A DNA stretch of 64,000 nt from Vicinamibacterales bacterium (GTDB lineage: Bacteria > Acidobacteriota > Vicinamibacteria > Vicinamibacterales > UBA8438): contig CATQHX010000015.1 in assembly GCA_958296065.1 (NCBI GenBank), positions 1-64,000 of the forward strand, in the 5' to 3' direction. Made by a program: the position numbers and the translations under genes. Under the pieces are notes generated by a model. That model worked only from the letters and a program-made list of their open reading frames with translations, did no database searches and was not told where the DNA came from. Of the stretch, positions 44,066 to 52,779 are shown piece by piece; the stretch's first letter is position 1, and each line of letters starts with the position of its first letter.

Positions 44066-44860
44066 TCAGATGAAGCGCACGACGCCGGTGGAGACGTCAT
44101 ACATCGCGCCCACGATTCGGATCTCTCGCTCCTCCTCCATCGTAGCCAGTACGGAGCTCTCCCGGCGAATCTCCGCCATCACCATACGCACGTTCTCTTC
44201 GGCAACCCCGTCGACGTAGTCGGCGTTGTCGACATCGCGCTCGCCTTCGATCGCCTCCACGGCTGGGTCGATCTTCTGCACGAGCTGCGTGAGATTGCCG
44301 AGCCGGGCGCTGCTGATGGCCCCCTTCACGGCGCCGCACGAGGTGTGTCCGAGGACGACCACGAGCTTCGACCCGGCGAGTCGACAGGCGAATTCCATGC
44401 TGCCGAGCAGCTCGGTATTCACGATGTTGCCGGCGACCCTGGCCGCAAAGATGTCCCCGATCCCCTGATCGAAGACCGTCTCGATGGGGACTCGAGAATC
44501 GATGCACGCGAGCACGACAGCGAACGGGTACTGCCCGGCCGCGGTCGCTCGAATCTGAGCGCTGTAGTCGCGGCGGGCAGGAGTCCCGGCGACGAATCTC
44601 GCGTTGCCGTCGGTAAGGAGCGCGAGGGCGGCGTCAGGAGTGACGGCAGCCTGTGATGCAGCATCCTGGGCCGGCACGAACCCCGGGTCGACTGCCGCCT
44701 CGGCGGGCGTCGAGTCGGCCGGGGGCTCGGACGCGGAACATCCCCCCAGGGCCAGTCCGGCGGCCGATAGACCAAGATGTCGTCCAAAGGCTCGGCGCGA
44801 TGTTGTTGGCAGTGTGCTCGAGGTGCCGGCAGCGGGCACGGGGGTGATCCTATTGAACAT
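44066..44860 (-). CDS. Tat-exported, lipid-anchored beta-carbonic anhydrase
   Basis: Zinc enzyme of 264 aa interconverting CO2 and bicarbonate. The beta-class site is complete: C119, D121 and R123 in ACIDSRVPIE, H172 and C175 in GHTSCGAVKG. The N-terminus is unusual: a twin arginine (SRRAFGRHLGLSAAG) followed by a lipobox LGGC at 38-41 and a low-complexity spacer to residue 75. It should therefore be folded with zinc in the cytoplasm, exported by Tat and attached as a lipoprotein in the periplasm. Most beta enzymes are cytoplasmic. It is co-transcribed with the DUF2490 gene downstream. It may supply bicarbonate or buffer the periplasm. Confidence 0.9.
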   Translation of the reverse strand: MFNRITPVPAAGTSSTLPTTSRRAFGRHLGLSAAGLALGGCSASEPPADSTPAEAAVDPGFVPAQDAASQAAVTPDAALALLTDGNARFVAGTPARRDYSAQIRATAAGQYPFAVVLACIDSRVPIETVFDQGIGDIFAARVAGNIVNTELLGSMEFACRLAGSKLVVVLGHTSCGAVKGAISSARLGNLTQLVQKIDPAVEAIEGERDVDNADYVDGVAEENVRMVMAEIRRESSVLATMEEEREIRIVGAMYDVSTGVVRFI

Positions 44861-45139
44861 CTCGTTTTACCTCGTTCGGCCATATGGGCGACGCGTTAGC
44901 CAAAACGGGAACTAGTACCTGTAACCTCGAATGCTACCACAGACTGTTCTGGTCCCGGGCCTGTTCGACAAGCCCCTCGTTGCCACGGCTACGACAGCCC
45001 TTGGAATCCAGTTTGGAAAGAGTAGCAGCGCGAACGGGCCCCTGGCAGCCCGTGTCAAGAGCCCCGCTGCATTCGAACGGCGATGCATCCCGCGTGGACT
45101 CCGTTGCTCCTCGGTCGAATAGGCCCAATAGGCTTCCTC

Positions 45140-45326
45140 GTGTCTGGCCCCAGCCCCCACCGCCCCAGAAGCTTGCGCCGCAGAACTCACTTCGTTGCTT
45201 TCTGCGGCGCAAGCTCCTAGCGCCCCGAAACGCCTCGCTCGCTCGGCGTTGCGGCCCATCCCCCCCGCTCCATGACCTTCCGCCTCAGCACTTCGCTTCG
45301 CTGCGTTCTGCGGCGCAAGCTCCTAG
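45140..45326. repeat. Dispersed palindromic repeat, locus 2 (two blocks)
   Basis: It holds the same two blocks as at 20460-20675 but in the opposite order: first the GTGTCTGGCCCCAGCCCC block with GCGCCGCAGAA / TTCTGCGGCGC stems, then the block with GCCCCGAAACGCC, GGCGTT, the C-run and TTCTGCGGCGCAAGCTCC. It ends exactly at the stop codon of the GntP permease gene (45327), whose 3' end reads into CTAGGAGCTTGCGCC. Confidence 0.87.
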
Positions 45327-46730
45327 CTAGAAGCTGCCGAACATGGACCCCAGCAGGACGACCAGGCACGTGGCGGCAAACGGGCCGGCCACCGCCACCG
45401 CCGCGATGTCGGGATAGGACCGGCGATGGTCCAGTCGGCAGATGGCCAGCAGCGTGATGACCGCGCCGTTGTGCGGCAACGTGTCGAAGCCGCCGCTGGC
45501 CATGGTGGCGACCCGATGCAGGAGCTCGGGAGAGATCCCCGCCAGCTCCGCCAACTGCAGGTAGCTCTCGGCGAGGGCGTCCAGCGCGATGCTCAGGCCG
45601 CCCGACGCCGAGCCGGTGATGCCGGCGAGGATGTTGATGGAGACGGCCTCGGAGATCAACGGGTACTCGGGGGCCAGACCCAGCAGCGAGTCCCGGATGC
45701 GGGCGAACGACGAGAGCGCGGCAATCGTCGCGCCGTAGCCCACCTCCGAGGCGGTGTTGAAGACGGGCAGCATGCTGCCGAAAGTGCCCTCGTTGATCGA
45801 TCCGACCGGGTGCCGGAGCTGGTTCCGGTACAACAGCAGGTGAAGCAGGATCGCGCCGAAGATGGCGGCGATCAGCGACCATAGGCCCAGCACCGCTGCG
45901 GGGCTGGTGGCCCCGAATCTCGCCTCCGCCAGGTAGCCGTGGTCCAGCGCGGGCAGCACCCACCTCGACAACACCAGATTGATCACCAGCACCATGGCCA
46001 ACGGGGTGACGGCCTTGGCGAAGGCCGCCGCGGACGGCGCGCCGCTAGCCTCACCCGTGCCCGCGGCGGTCCCGGGGCCGTCGAGCGGCTCCCCGTAGCC
46101 CTCACCGCGGCGCTGCATCCGGCGGGCCCGCCCGTCGAGCCACAGATAGCCCGCGCCGAACATCACGATGGCGCCGATCATGCCCAGTCCCGGGGCGGCG
46201 AACGCCGTCGTTCCGAAGAAGGGCATCGGAATGGCGTTCTGGATGGCCGGCGTGCCCGGGAGCCCCGACATGGTGAAGGTGAACGAGCCCAGCGCGATCG
46301 AGGCCGGTATGAGCCGCTTCGGGATCTCCCCTGCCCTGAACAGCTCCACCGCGATCGGATACACGCTGAACGCCACGACGAACAGGGAGACGCCGCCGTA
46401 GGTGAGCACGGCGCAGGCCACGATCACCGCCAGCACCCCGCGCTCGGCGCCCAGCCTGGACGCCACGAACCGCCCGATGACGGCCGCGGCGCCGCTGTCG
46501 CTCATCAGCTTGCCGAAGATGGAGCCGAGCAGGAAGACCGGAAAATACTGGAGGAGGTAGCCGCCCAGCGCGGGCATGAAGACCTGTGTGTACGACGCGA
46601 GCAGCGGGGCGTCCGCGTGGAACGAGCAGGCGAGCAGCGCCATCACCGGGGCCAGGACCAGGACGTTGATGCCCCGGTAGGCGAAGTACATCAGCCCCAG
46701 CAGCGAGACGAGAACCCCGAGGATCTCCAT
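45327..46730 (-). CDS. GntP-family inner-membrane permease
   Basis: Polytopic transporter of 467 aa with about a dozen hydrophobic segments: ILGVLVSLLGLMYFAYRGIN at the start, VLAVIVACAVLTYGGVSLFV near 100, LGLWSLIAAIFGAILLHLLL near 280, and VAVAGPFAATCLVVLLGSMF at the end. Loop signatures SGLPGTPAIQNAIPMPFFGT and GGFDTLPHNGAVITLLAIC are typical of the GntP/citrate-type transporter family, which imports gluconate and related hydroxy-acids with protons. The substrate here is unknown. The stop lies at the edge of the dispersed repeat, which likely provides the transcript end. Confidence 0.88.
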   Translation of the reverse strand: MEILGVLVSLLGLMYFAYRGINVLVLAPVMALLACSFHADAPLLASYTQVFMPALGGYLLQYFPVFLLGSIFGKLMSDSGAAAVIGRFVASRLGAERGVLAVIVACAVLTYGGVSLFVVAFSVYPIAVELFRAGEIPKRLIPASIALGSFTFTMSGLPGTPAIQNAIPMPFFGTTAFAAPGLGMIGAIVMFGAGYLWLDGRARRMQRRGEGYGEPLDGPGTAAGTGEASGAPSAAAFAKAVTPLAMVLVINLVLSRWVLPALDHGYLAEARFGATSPAAVLGLWSLIAAIFGAILLHLLLYRNQLRHPVGSINEGTFGSMLPVFNTASEVGYGATIAALSSFARIRDSLLGLAPEYPLISEAVSINILAGITGSASGGLSIALDALAESYLQLAELAGISPELLHRVATMASGGFDTLPHNGAVITLLAICRLDHRRSYPDIAAVAVAGPFAATCLVVLLGSMFGSF

Positions 46731-47021
46731 GACTCGTGGATGGTTGGCAGCAAACGTCTAGGATGACCCGCGCCGTGTTGTAGCCGCCGCACGCGCTTCC
46801 AATTCGGCATCCGTCATTTGACACGCCCGAGAACTCGAGAACCGGCGACCGAACCCGTACAAGCCTCGCCCGTTGGCGCCGCCAAGTCAATCACCCAAAG
46901 GGCAAGTGGTCGGCTCGGCGGGCGGTGCCATGCTCCCGGCACCGGGCGCGTCGTGGGAGCGCGGCCGTCGGAGGCGCCGAGCACTCCGATGCCGGGAAGA
47001 TGCGGCCTGCCGTCGGGACGC
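46731..47021. other. 291-bp spacer between the biosynthetic operon and the GntP gene
   Basis: No gene seen. It must contain the end of the biosynthetic transcript and the GntP promoter. A few imperfect GC-rich stems are visible but no clear terminator. Confidence 0.4.
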
Positions 47022-49001
47022 TCAGTGCCGCAGGCTCTCTATGCTGAACTTGAACCCCTTGTCCGGAAGAAAAGAGGGAAAGAGAGTCCAGCGGACCGAT
47101 TTCAGTTCATAGGTCGGCGGAACGAGCTCGATTTCGGCCTCATGCAAGAGCGTCGCCACAATCAAGGGGAGCTGCGATTCCGCGAACCCGCGGCCGGCGC
47201 AGTGATGCACCCCGAGGCCGAAGGGCGCGTACGCCCCGAGCTGCTTGTGCTCCTCCCGTCCCGGAAGGTAGCGATCTATGTCGAACCGCTGCGGGTCGGG
47301 AAAGTGCTCCGGCAGGTCGTGAGTGACGTGGTAGGCGAAGATCACATCCTCGCCCGCCTGAATCCGGTGTCCGGCGAAGTCGAACGAAGTGGTCACCCTG
47401 CGCTGTATTCCCGGGACCGGCGTGTACATGCGCAGCGCTTCCAACATGATCCGGTTCGTGACGTCCAGCTCCCGCACCTTCTCTCCGTCCGGCGGACCGC
47501 CGGCGAACAGGGCATCCGCCTCGGCCTGCACCCGTTCCCGAAGCGCGGCGTTCTTCAGCACGACGTAGAGCATGCAGGCACCGACGCTCGTTACCGTATC
47601 GAGGCCGCCGAACAGCGGGAACAGCGCCGTGAGCGGCAGGTCGCACTCGGGGAGGAACATCGGGTCGGCGCGGTGCAGTTCCAGCATGTCGTCAATCGCG
47701 TCGGCCCTGCGCCGGCCGGGGCGCAACTGGTGTTCGAGCAACAACTTGTCGGACAACTCCGCCACGCGCCGGAGCGCGCGACGGAGCCGAGGCGTCTTCG
47801 GCAGTCGGGGTATGCGCAAGAAGCCGCGGGTCACCAGCTTCTTGAGGACTACGCGCACGTCGTCGATGTACTCCTCGGCCGACGACCCGGCGACGACCAC
47901 GCCCGTCATCTCTCCGACCAGACCCTGGATGGCAGGAAGGCCGGGGCACGGTGTGTTCCGTGGCATCGCGGCCAAGTGACGCCGAACGACACTCACGGCC
48001 TCCGGGATCTGGCGCTCGAGGAGCAGGCGGGAGAGTCCGCTCTTCATCTCGCGGCGCATCCGAACGTGGTCCTTGCCGTTCATGTTCAGTACGAAGCGGG
48101 AGGCGCCCAACTCCGCGCACAGAGGGTCCCACATGTCGGCCGTGTGCAGATGCAGGCGCTCCGAACGAGACATGAACAGGTTCGCTTCCTGCCCGGCCAT
48201 GACGACGAAGTTGCGCCCCAGCGACGTGACTCTGAAAACAGGCCCCAACCGCTGGTACTGCTGCAGGAAGAACGCCTGCGGGTCGCGCCAGAGCGAGAGC
48301 GCGGTCACCAGCGGCAGGCCGCGAACCAGCGGCGGACCGCCGGCGCCGCCCCGCGCGGAGCGAGCCGTCGGCCTTACGACCCTGACGAGCGCGGCCACCG
48401 CCTGGCCGATCAGATCCAGGCGACTGACGAGCTGGATCCGCTTGCGGGCTTTCGCCAACTCCTCTGCCGACAGCACCTTCCGCCATACGGCGCAGGCGTC
48501 GATCAGGGTGATGATGACGATGTCCGCGGGATCGGGAATGTCGTCGCTGAACAGCACGCGCATGACGCGCAGCTTGATGTCCTCCTGCGTCGTGCCGTTC
48601 GTCGACGGATAGCGGCGCGCGTGCGCCACCTCTGGTGTCAGGGACAGGAATCCATCGTCTTCGGGCTTGTCGAGAATGCCCCGCGCGACCAGCCCGGCGA
48701 TCGCCCGCTCGCGAATCTCGAGGCCTCGCTCGGCGGTGCGCTCTACCCAATACACCGCGTCGTGCTTCTCTTCGGCGGCCGCGATGTCGGCCAGCGTCGG
48801 ATCGAGCAGATCGTCGCCAACCGGAGTCGGATCCGTCAGCGTCAACGTCTCGAGATCGGTATCGATGCGATCTGCCAGTTGCAGCTCCATCAACACCGCG
48901 CCGGCAAGCGCCAGACGCTCCGTGCGCGCCGTAATCGGCAGGAGCGTGCCGTTTTGTTCGTCCAGGAGAAACAGCAGGAGTTCCTCAGCGAAATGCAGCA
49001 T
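47022..49001 (-). CDS. GPP34-domain / cytochrome P450 fusion protein
   Basis: One uninterrupted 659-aa frame with two domains. Residues 1 to about 210 are a GPP34 (Golgi phosphoprotein 3-like) domain: LHFAEELLLFLLDEQNG, LALAGAVLMELQLADRI, then SLTPEVAHARRYP; in eukaryotes this fold binds phosphoinositides and membranes. Residues about 225-659 are a P450 with I-helix LFPLFGGLDTVTS, the ExxR motif in MLEALRM and the haem-thiolate loop FGLGVHHCAGRG (C601). The start at 49001 is supported by GGGAG about seven bases upstream and overlaps the methyltransferase gene by 17 bp. It is the last gene of the operon. The GPP34 part may dock the P450 at the membrane where lipid-like substrates are. The product is probably an oxidised phenolic lipid, by inference from neighbours. 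Confidence 0.9.
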   Translation of the reverse strand: MLHFAEELLLFLLDEQNGTLLPITARTERLALAGAVLMELQLADRIDTDLETLTLTDPTPVGDDLLDPTLADIAAAEEKHDAVYWVERTAERGLEIRERAIAGLVARGILDKPEDDGFLSLTPEVAHARRYPSTNGTTQEDIKLRVMRVLFSDDIPDPADIVIITLIDACAVWRKVLSAEELAKARKRIQLVSRLDLIGQAVAALVRVVRPTARSARGGAGGPPLVRGLPLVTALSLWRDPQAFFLQQYQRLGPVFRVTSLGRNFVVMAGQEANLFMSRSERLHLHTADMWDPLCAELGASRFVLNMNGKDHVRMRREMKSGLSRLLLERQIPEAVSVVRRHLAAMPRNTPCPGLPAIQGLVGEMTGVVVAGSSAEEYIDDVRVVLKKLVTRGFLRIPRLPKTPRLRRALRRVAELSDKLLLEHQLRPGRRRADAIDDMLELHRADPMFLPECDLPLTALFPLFGGLDTVTSVGACMLYVVLKNAALRERVQAEADALFAGGPPDGEKVRELDVTNRIMLEALRMYTPVPGIQRRVTTSFDFAGHRIQAGEDVIFAYHVTHDLPEHFPDPQRFDIDRYLPGREEHKQLGAYAPFGLGVHHCAGRGFAESQLPLIVATLLHEAEIELVPPTYELKSVRWTLFPSFLPDKGFKFSIESLRH

Positions 49002-49563
49002 CACTGTCTCCCAGTCGCCGGCGGGCCTCACTGTCTGCAGGACCTGCAGGCGGCGCCGGCTCGGAGTCGCCGTAGACCGCCTCGAGGGCCGTGTTCTCGA
49101 CCCGGGTCCGGATGCGAAGCACCAGCAGATTCAACGCCGAGGCCACCACGGCCAGGGTCCACGCACCGAACATCATTGGCGTCACGGCGATTTCGCCAAT
49201 CACGATCAGGTAGTTGGGATGATTGACATACCGGTACGGGCCGCTTCGAATACGCCGTGCGCCAGGCAGAACCATCACGCGGGTCGTCCAGCGGGAACCC
49301 AAGGTTGCTATCACCCAGAACCGCCCGCACTGCAACAGGATGAACGCAACCAGTAGCGGCGTCGATACCGGCGCCGACGGCTCAATCGTCCCGAGCAACG
49401 CCAGCAGCCAGCTGGCGTGCAGCGCGACCATCGCCGGGTAGTGACTCCGGCCCACCTCGATGGCGCCCTGCCCCGCGAGGGTCCGGTAGTTGCGGTGCGC
49501 GAAGGCCAGTTCGGCCAGCCGCTGAACGATCAGGAACCCGACGATGGCGTACAACGGAGACAT
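48985..49563 (-). CDS. Isoprenylcysteine-carboxyl-methyltransferase-like membrane methyltransferase
   Basis: Membrane protein of 192 aa with four to five hydrophobic segments (SPLYAIVGFLIVQRLAELAF, MVALHASWLLALLGT, STPLLVAFILLQCGRFWVI, VTPMMFGAWTLAVVASALNL) and the SAM-binding loop RSGPYRYVNHPNYL of the ICMT/PEMT family. In srs-type operons a homologous enzyme (SrsB) O-methylates alkylresorcinols; the same job is inferred here. Its ATG shares one base with the polyketide-synthase stop (TGATG), and its 3' end overlaps the P450 fusion start, so all four genes are translationally coupled. Confidence 0.87.
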   Translation of the reverse strand: MSPLYAIVGFLIVQRLAELAFAHRNYRTLAGQGAIEVGRSHYPAMVALHASWLLALLGTIEPSAPVSTPLLVAFILLQCGRFWVIATLGSRWTTRVMVLPGARRIRSGPYRYVNHPNYLIVIGEIAVTPMMFGAWTLAVVASALNLLVLRIRTRVENTALEAVYGDSEPAPPAGPADSEARRRLGDSDAAFR

Positions 49564-50666
49564 CAGGCCGACTCCAGCACCAGGAACCCAATCGAAAACC
49601 CGGGGCCCAGGCCCGTCATCAGAAACCGCCGCGCCCGTTCCCGCATGGCGTCCGCCCCTTCGTTGCCGTTCGCCGACGCCGATGTCTCGAGAGCGCGCTT
49701 CAGGATGAACATCACGGTGACTGCCGACATGTTGCCGAATTCGCGCAGAATCGCACGGGACGACGAGAGGCCGCGGGGCGGGAGATCGAAAGCGGCCTCC
49801 AGCGCATCCAGCACCTTGGCGCCCCCCGGGTGGCAGATGAAGTCGTCGATGTCGGCCAGCTCCAGGCTGGCGGAGGCAAGGAACTCGTCCGTGACGGGCC
49901 GCACGAGGTTCCGGGCGATGTCGGGAACCCCGCGCGACAGCCTCAACTCCAGCCCGTTCTGCGTTATGTGCCAGCCCATGACGTTGAGACTGCGGGGCCA
50001 GGTGTGCTCACCCCAGGCCCTGATAGCCGGTCCCGTCTCGCTCGTGGACAAGACCGCGCCCGCGGCTCCGTCGCCGAAAAGAGCCGTGGCGATGACGTTC
50101 GCGGTGGTCCGATCGCTCCCGCAGAACGTGAGGGTGCAGAGCTCGACGACCAGGTACAGGATGCGACTGCCCGGCTGACCGCGCGCACAGGCGGCGGCGC
50201 GCGCCAGTCCCAGCACGCCGCCTGCGCATCCGAGGCCGAACAGCGGCAGACGCTGGACGTTGCGGCGGAATGGCAATTCCTCCATCAGACGGGCATCGAG
50301 CGCCGGCAGGGCGATGCCGGTCGTCGAGACGGTAACGATCATGTCGATGTCGCTGCACTCGAGGCTCGCGGCCGCCAGACTCTCGACGGCAACCTTCTTG
50401 AGCAGACTCACAGCGTTGTCGATGTACAGGTTGTTCTTCTGCTCGAAGTCCTGGGCCTGCTCGTACCAATGCACGGGCGCGGTGGCGTACCGCGTATCGA
50501 TCTCGGCGTTCAGGTAGACGTTCTTCAGGCGCTTGCGCTGCCCCGGCGGGACGTCGAAGAACCGGTAGAAGAACTCCAGGGCCTCCGACTGGGAGATTCG
50601 GTGGGTCGGCACCGCGGTCGCAAGCGACACGATACGCGGTGGAGGCAGGTGGACGGCCGTCGTCAT
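49563..50666 (-). CDS. Type III polyketide synthase (chalcone/alkylresorcinol synthase family)
   Basis: Condensing enzyme of 367 aa acting on acyl-CoA and malonyl-CoA without carrier protein. The catalytic triad is C147 (LFGLGCAGGVLG), H279 (ICHPGGAKVLDAL) and N312 (FGNMSAVTV), in the normal spacing. It has the family opening RIVSLATAVPTHRISQSEAL and VSTTGIALPALDARLM. Bacterial relatives with an adjacent methyltransferase and flavoprotein make long-chain resorcinols, pyrones or related phenolic lipids. The start at 50666 overlaps the upstream flavoprotein stop by 4 bp. It is the core of the operon; chain length and cyclisation mode cannot be read from sequence by eye. Confidence 0.93.
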   Translation of the reverse strand: MTTAVHLPPPRIVSLATAVPTHRISQSEALEFFYRFFDVPPGQRKRLKNVYLNAEIDTRYATAPVHWYEQAQDFEQKNNLYIDNAVSLLKKVAVESLAAASLECSDIDMIVTVSTTGIALPALDARLMEELPFRRNVQRLPLFGLGCAGGVLGLARAAACARGQPGSRILYLVVELCTLTFCGSDRTTANVIATALFGDGAAGAVLSTSETGPAIRAWGEHTWPRSLNVMGWHITQNGLELRLSRGVPDIARNLVRPVTDEFLASASLELADIDDFICHPGGAKVLDALEAAFDLPPRGLSSSRAILREFGNMSAVTVMFILKRALETSASANGNEGADAMRERARRFLMTGLGPGFSIGFLVLESA

Positions 50667-52336
50667 GCGGTACGTCTCGTCCCTACCCCGGCCGGCCCTG
50701 CCGCCTCGGCCGCATCCCCGCCATGAGCGAAGAGCCACCGAACCAACCTGCTCCGCTTCAGGCTGCATCCGCGGAGCACGCCGACCGCGGCCGCCCAGCT
50801 CGACGATCGCAGCAACCCGCCGAGTTGCACCGGGTCGAGCCACGACCTTGCTCCGGCCATCCACATCAGCCCGAGGCGCACGGCGGTCATATGCCAGAAC
50901 ATCTGGCGCAACGAGCGCGGGATCTCCTCGTCGCGGCACCGCTCGAACCAGGAGTTGTTCATCGCGAAGGTCGACTGCACCCTGACGTCCCCGCAGGCTG
51001 TTCGCGCGGGTCGTCGTGCAGCCGCTCTGGCGATGAGGGGCTCGAAGTCGGTCAACTGCCGCGCCAGCCCATGCCCGGGTCGACCCAGGCGGGCCATCAT
51101 GGCCGCCCCGACGGCATCGGTATGGTATCCGTTGAGCAACAGCGGCATTGCCATGCGAAAGAAGGTCACGACCTGGAGGTGCATCCGCAACCGGCACTGG
51201 TAGCCCGACTCCATCACGTCGTACAGTCTTGCGACCTGTTCTTCCGCCAAACGCTGGAGCCCTGCGTAGGCTTCGTCCAGGTCGGCGGCAAACCCATCGG
51301 TCAACCGACCATCCAGATCGCAACGAATCATGACACCCACCTGTTGAATCGCCGCGGCCACCAGCGCGAGACCGGTGCTGTACAGCGGATCCACGGTATC
51401 GGCGGCATCTCCGATCAGGAACCATCCCTGGGAGGAGTACCTCCGCCGGGCGCGGTACATGTAGTTCCGGTACAGGTTGGTGTCGATCACGCGTCCGCTC
51501 CGGACGAAGTCCGCCAGGATTGGGTGCTCCCGCGTCATACGGTCGAGGAATTCCGGCACGGAAGTCATCGGGTCGCCGAACAGGTCCGGTCGGTAGGTCA
51601 GCCCTACGCTGATCATCCGCCCCGCATGTCGGGCCCGCACCGGAAGAAGCCAGACCCAGTTGCCCCGTCCGAAAAAATGATGCGCGGCGTAGTACGCATC
51701 GGGGCGGCGATTACCGTTCGTCATGGCATCGATGCGATTGAGAATGGATGCGTCGAAGTCCGCGAGACGGAGCCAGAACGAGCTGCGCTGATGCGCGACG
51801 CCCTCGTCGAGACCCAGTTGCCGCGCCAGCAGTCGGCGCCGCCCGGTGGCGTCTATCACCCACCGGGCCGTGCATGTCAGTTCCGTGCCGTCGCTGCGCC
51901 GCGCGGTGACCCGATGCGACGCGTCCTGATTCAGCTCGACCCCGGTCACCTTGCCGTCGATGTGCTTCACGCCGTTGTAGCGATTGAGGCGCCGCAAGGC
52001 GTCGTCGAGACTGAACCGGTTGACGAGAAAGGACGGCAGTGGCGGATTGGTGGGCACGGCGTCCACGACATAGCGCGGGTCCGTGGGAGTTTCGGGATCC
52101 AGCTTGTAATAGAAGGTGAGGCCATACTTCGGGAGCTGTTCCTCGACGAGGTGCCGTCCAAGACCGATCTCTTGCAGGAACTGCGTGCTGAACTCGACCA
52201 GCGATTCCCCTACGACCGGGAGGTTCCGAGCCGCCGGTCCCACGATGGTAACGCGGAGAGCGGGCATGTGCCGCCTGAACCAGGCGGCCGCGAGGTTGCC
52301 AACGACCCCGTCGCCCATGATCAACAGATCCGACAT
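50663..52336 (-). CDS. FAD-dependent oxidoreductase, flavin-halogenase-like
   Basis: Flavoprotein of 557 aa and first gene of the operon. FAD site: GDGVVGN (8-14; G-x-G-x-x-G with the first G kept), WVIDATGRRRLLAR (159-172) and GDAADTVDPLYSTGLALVAA. Halogenase-type features: VGESLVEF after the first domain, LPKYGLTFYYK with K70 where phenolic halogenases keep K-Y-G-A-x-F, and NWVWLLP (226-232), a variant of the W-x-W-x-I-P motif that blocks monooxygenation. The last helix is conservative (W-L-L-P for W-x-I-P). It may halogenate or hydroxylate the resorcinol ring made by the downstream synthase. Both activities are known in the family, and sequence alone does not decide. Confidence 0.82.
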   Translation of the reverse strand: MSDLLIMGDGVVGNLAAAWFRRHMPALRVTIVGPAARNLPVVGESLVEFSTQFLQEIGLGRHLVEEQLPKYGLTFYYKLDPETPTDPRYVVDAVPTNPPLPSFLVNRFSLDDALRRLNRYNGVKHIDGKVTGVELNQDASHRVTARRSDGTELTCTARWVIDATGRRRLLARQLGLDEGVAHQRSSFWLRLADFDASILNRIDAMTNGNRRPDAYYAAHHFFGRGNWVWLLPVRARHAGRMISVGLTYRPDLFGDPMTSVPEFLDRMTREHPILADFVRSGRVIDTNLYRNYMYRARRRYSSQGWFLIGDAADTVDPLYSTGLALVAAAIQQVGVMIRCDLDGRLTDGFAADLDEAYAGLQRLAEEQVARLYDVMESGYQCRLRMHLQVVTFFRMAMPLLLNGYHTDAVGAAMMARLGRPGHGLARQLTDFEPLIARAAARRPARTACGDVRVQSTFAMNNSWFERCRDEEIPRSLRQMFWHMTAVRLGLMWMAGARSWLDPVQLGGLLRSSSWAAAVGVLRGCSLKRSRLVRWLFAHGGDAAEAAGPAGVGTRRTA

Positions 52337-52779
52337 CGTATTCGTCTACCGCGGGGTACCGGCTGGGTCCGCCGGAACCACATAGTTGAGGCCGTCCATC
52401 TCAGTGCTGTCGCCCGCGCAGAACATCAACGAGACGGATGGCCCGTCGTGCCTGCCGCTTACATGCCCCTAATGGTATACCAGCGTCAAGTTGCGGCATA
52501 TGAATGTGCCGCTAGTATTTCTCAGTCTATGGTGAGGCAATCGTAAATTCTTCCCGTCGTCAGCGGCTTCCCTACCCTGCCGGCGAACCAGTCCGGTCCA
52601 CTCGTGGAGTCGGCGATGCCGGTCTGCCGCTTCCCGGGCAAGTACAGTAGGCTGACACGAGCCAGAACCCCGAGACACGCGGTGGATGCCCGCTTCCCGA
52701 CCGTGACGGCGCCGGCATCCACCGCCATATTTGCGCGCCGGGAGTCCCTTCGCCGCGGCTCCCACGCCGGAGAGGCACC
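52337..52779. other. 443-bp divergent region; weak small frame 52522-52728 on the minus strand
   Basis: Promoter space for the biosynthetic operon (minus) and the metallo-beta-lactamase gene (plus). A 68-codon minus frame from 52728 to 52522 (containing TACLGVLARVSLLYLPGKRQ and ending GRIYDCLTID) has no family and no ribosome-binding site, so it is doubtful. The candidate promoter/operator is listed separately. Confidence 0.4.
52484..52512 (-). promoter_or_regulatory. Candidate promoter/operator of the biosynthetic operon
   Basis: An inverted repeat GCGGCA-N8-TGCCGC (52493-52512) lies just upstream, in the minus direction, of a TTGACG -35-like hexamer (52489-52484) in a locally AT-richer patch, about 150 bases before the flavoprotein start. 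A dimeric regulator could bind here. No strong -10 can be named. Confidence 0.35.

Noticed and set aside
47022..49001. Idea that GPP34 and P450 are two genes misjoined
   Set aside because: The frame is uninterrupted from the GGGAG-supported start at 49001 through both domains to one stop at 47022, with no internal ribosome-binding site plus start before the P450 part that would suggest separate genes. The fusion was kept, though raw reads should be checked.
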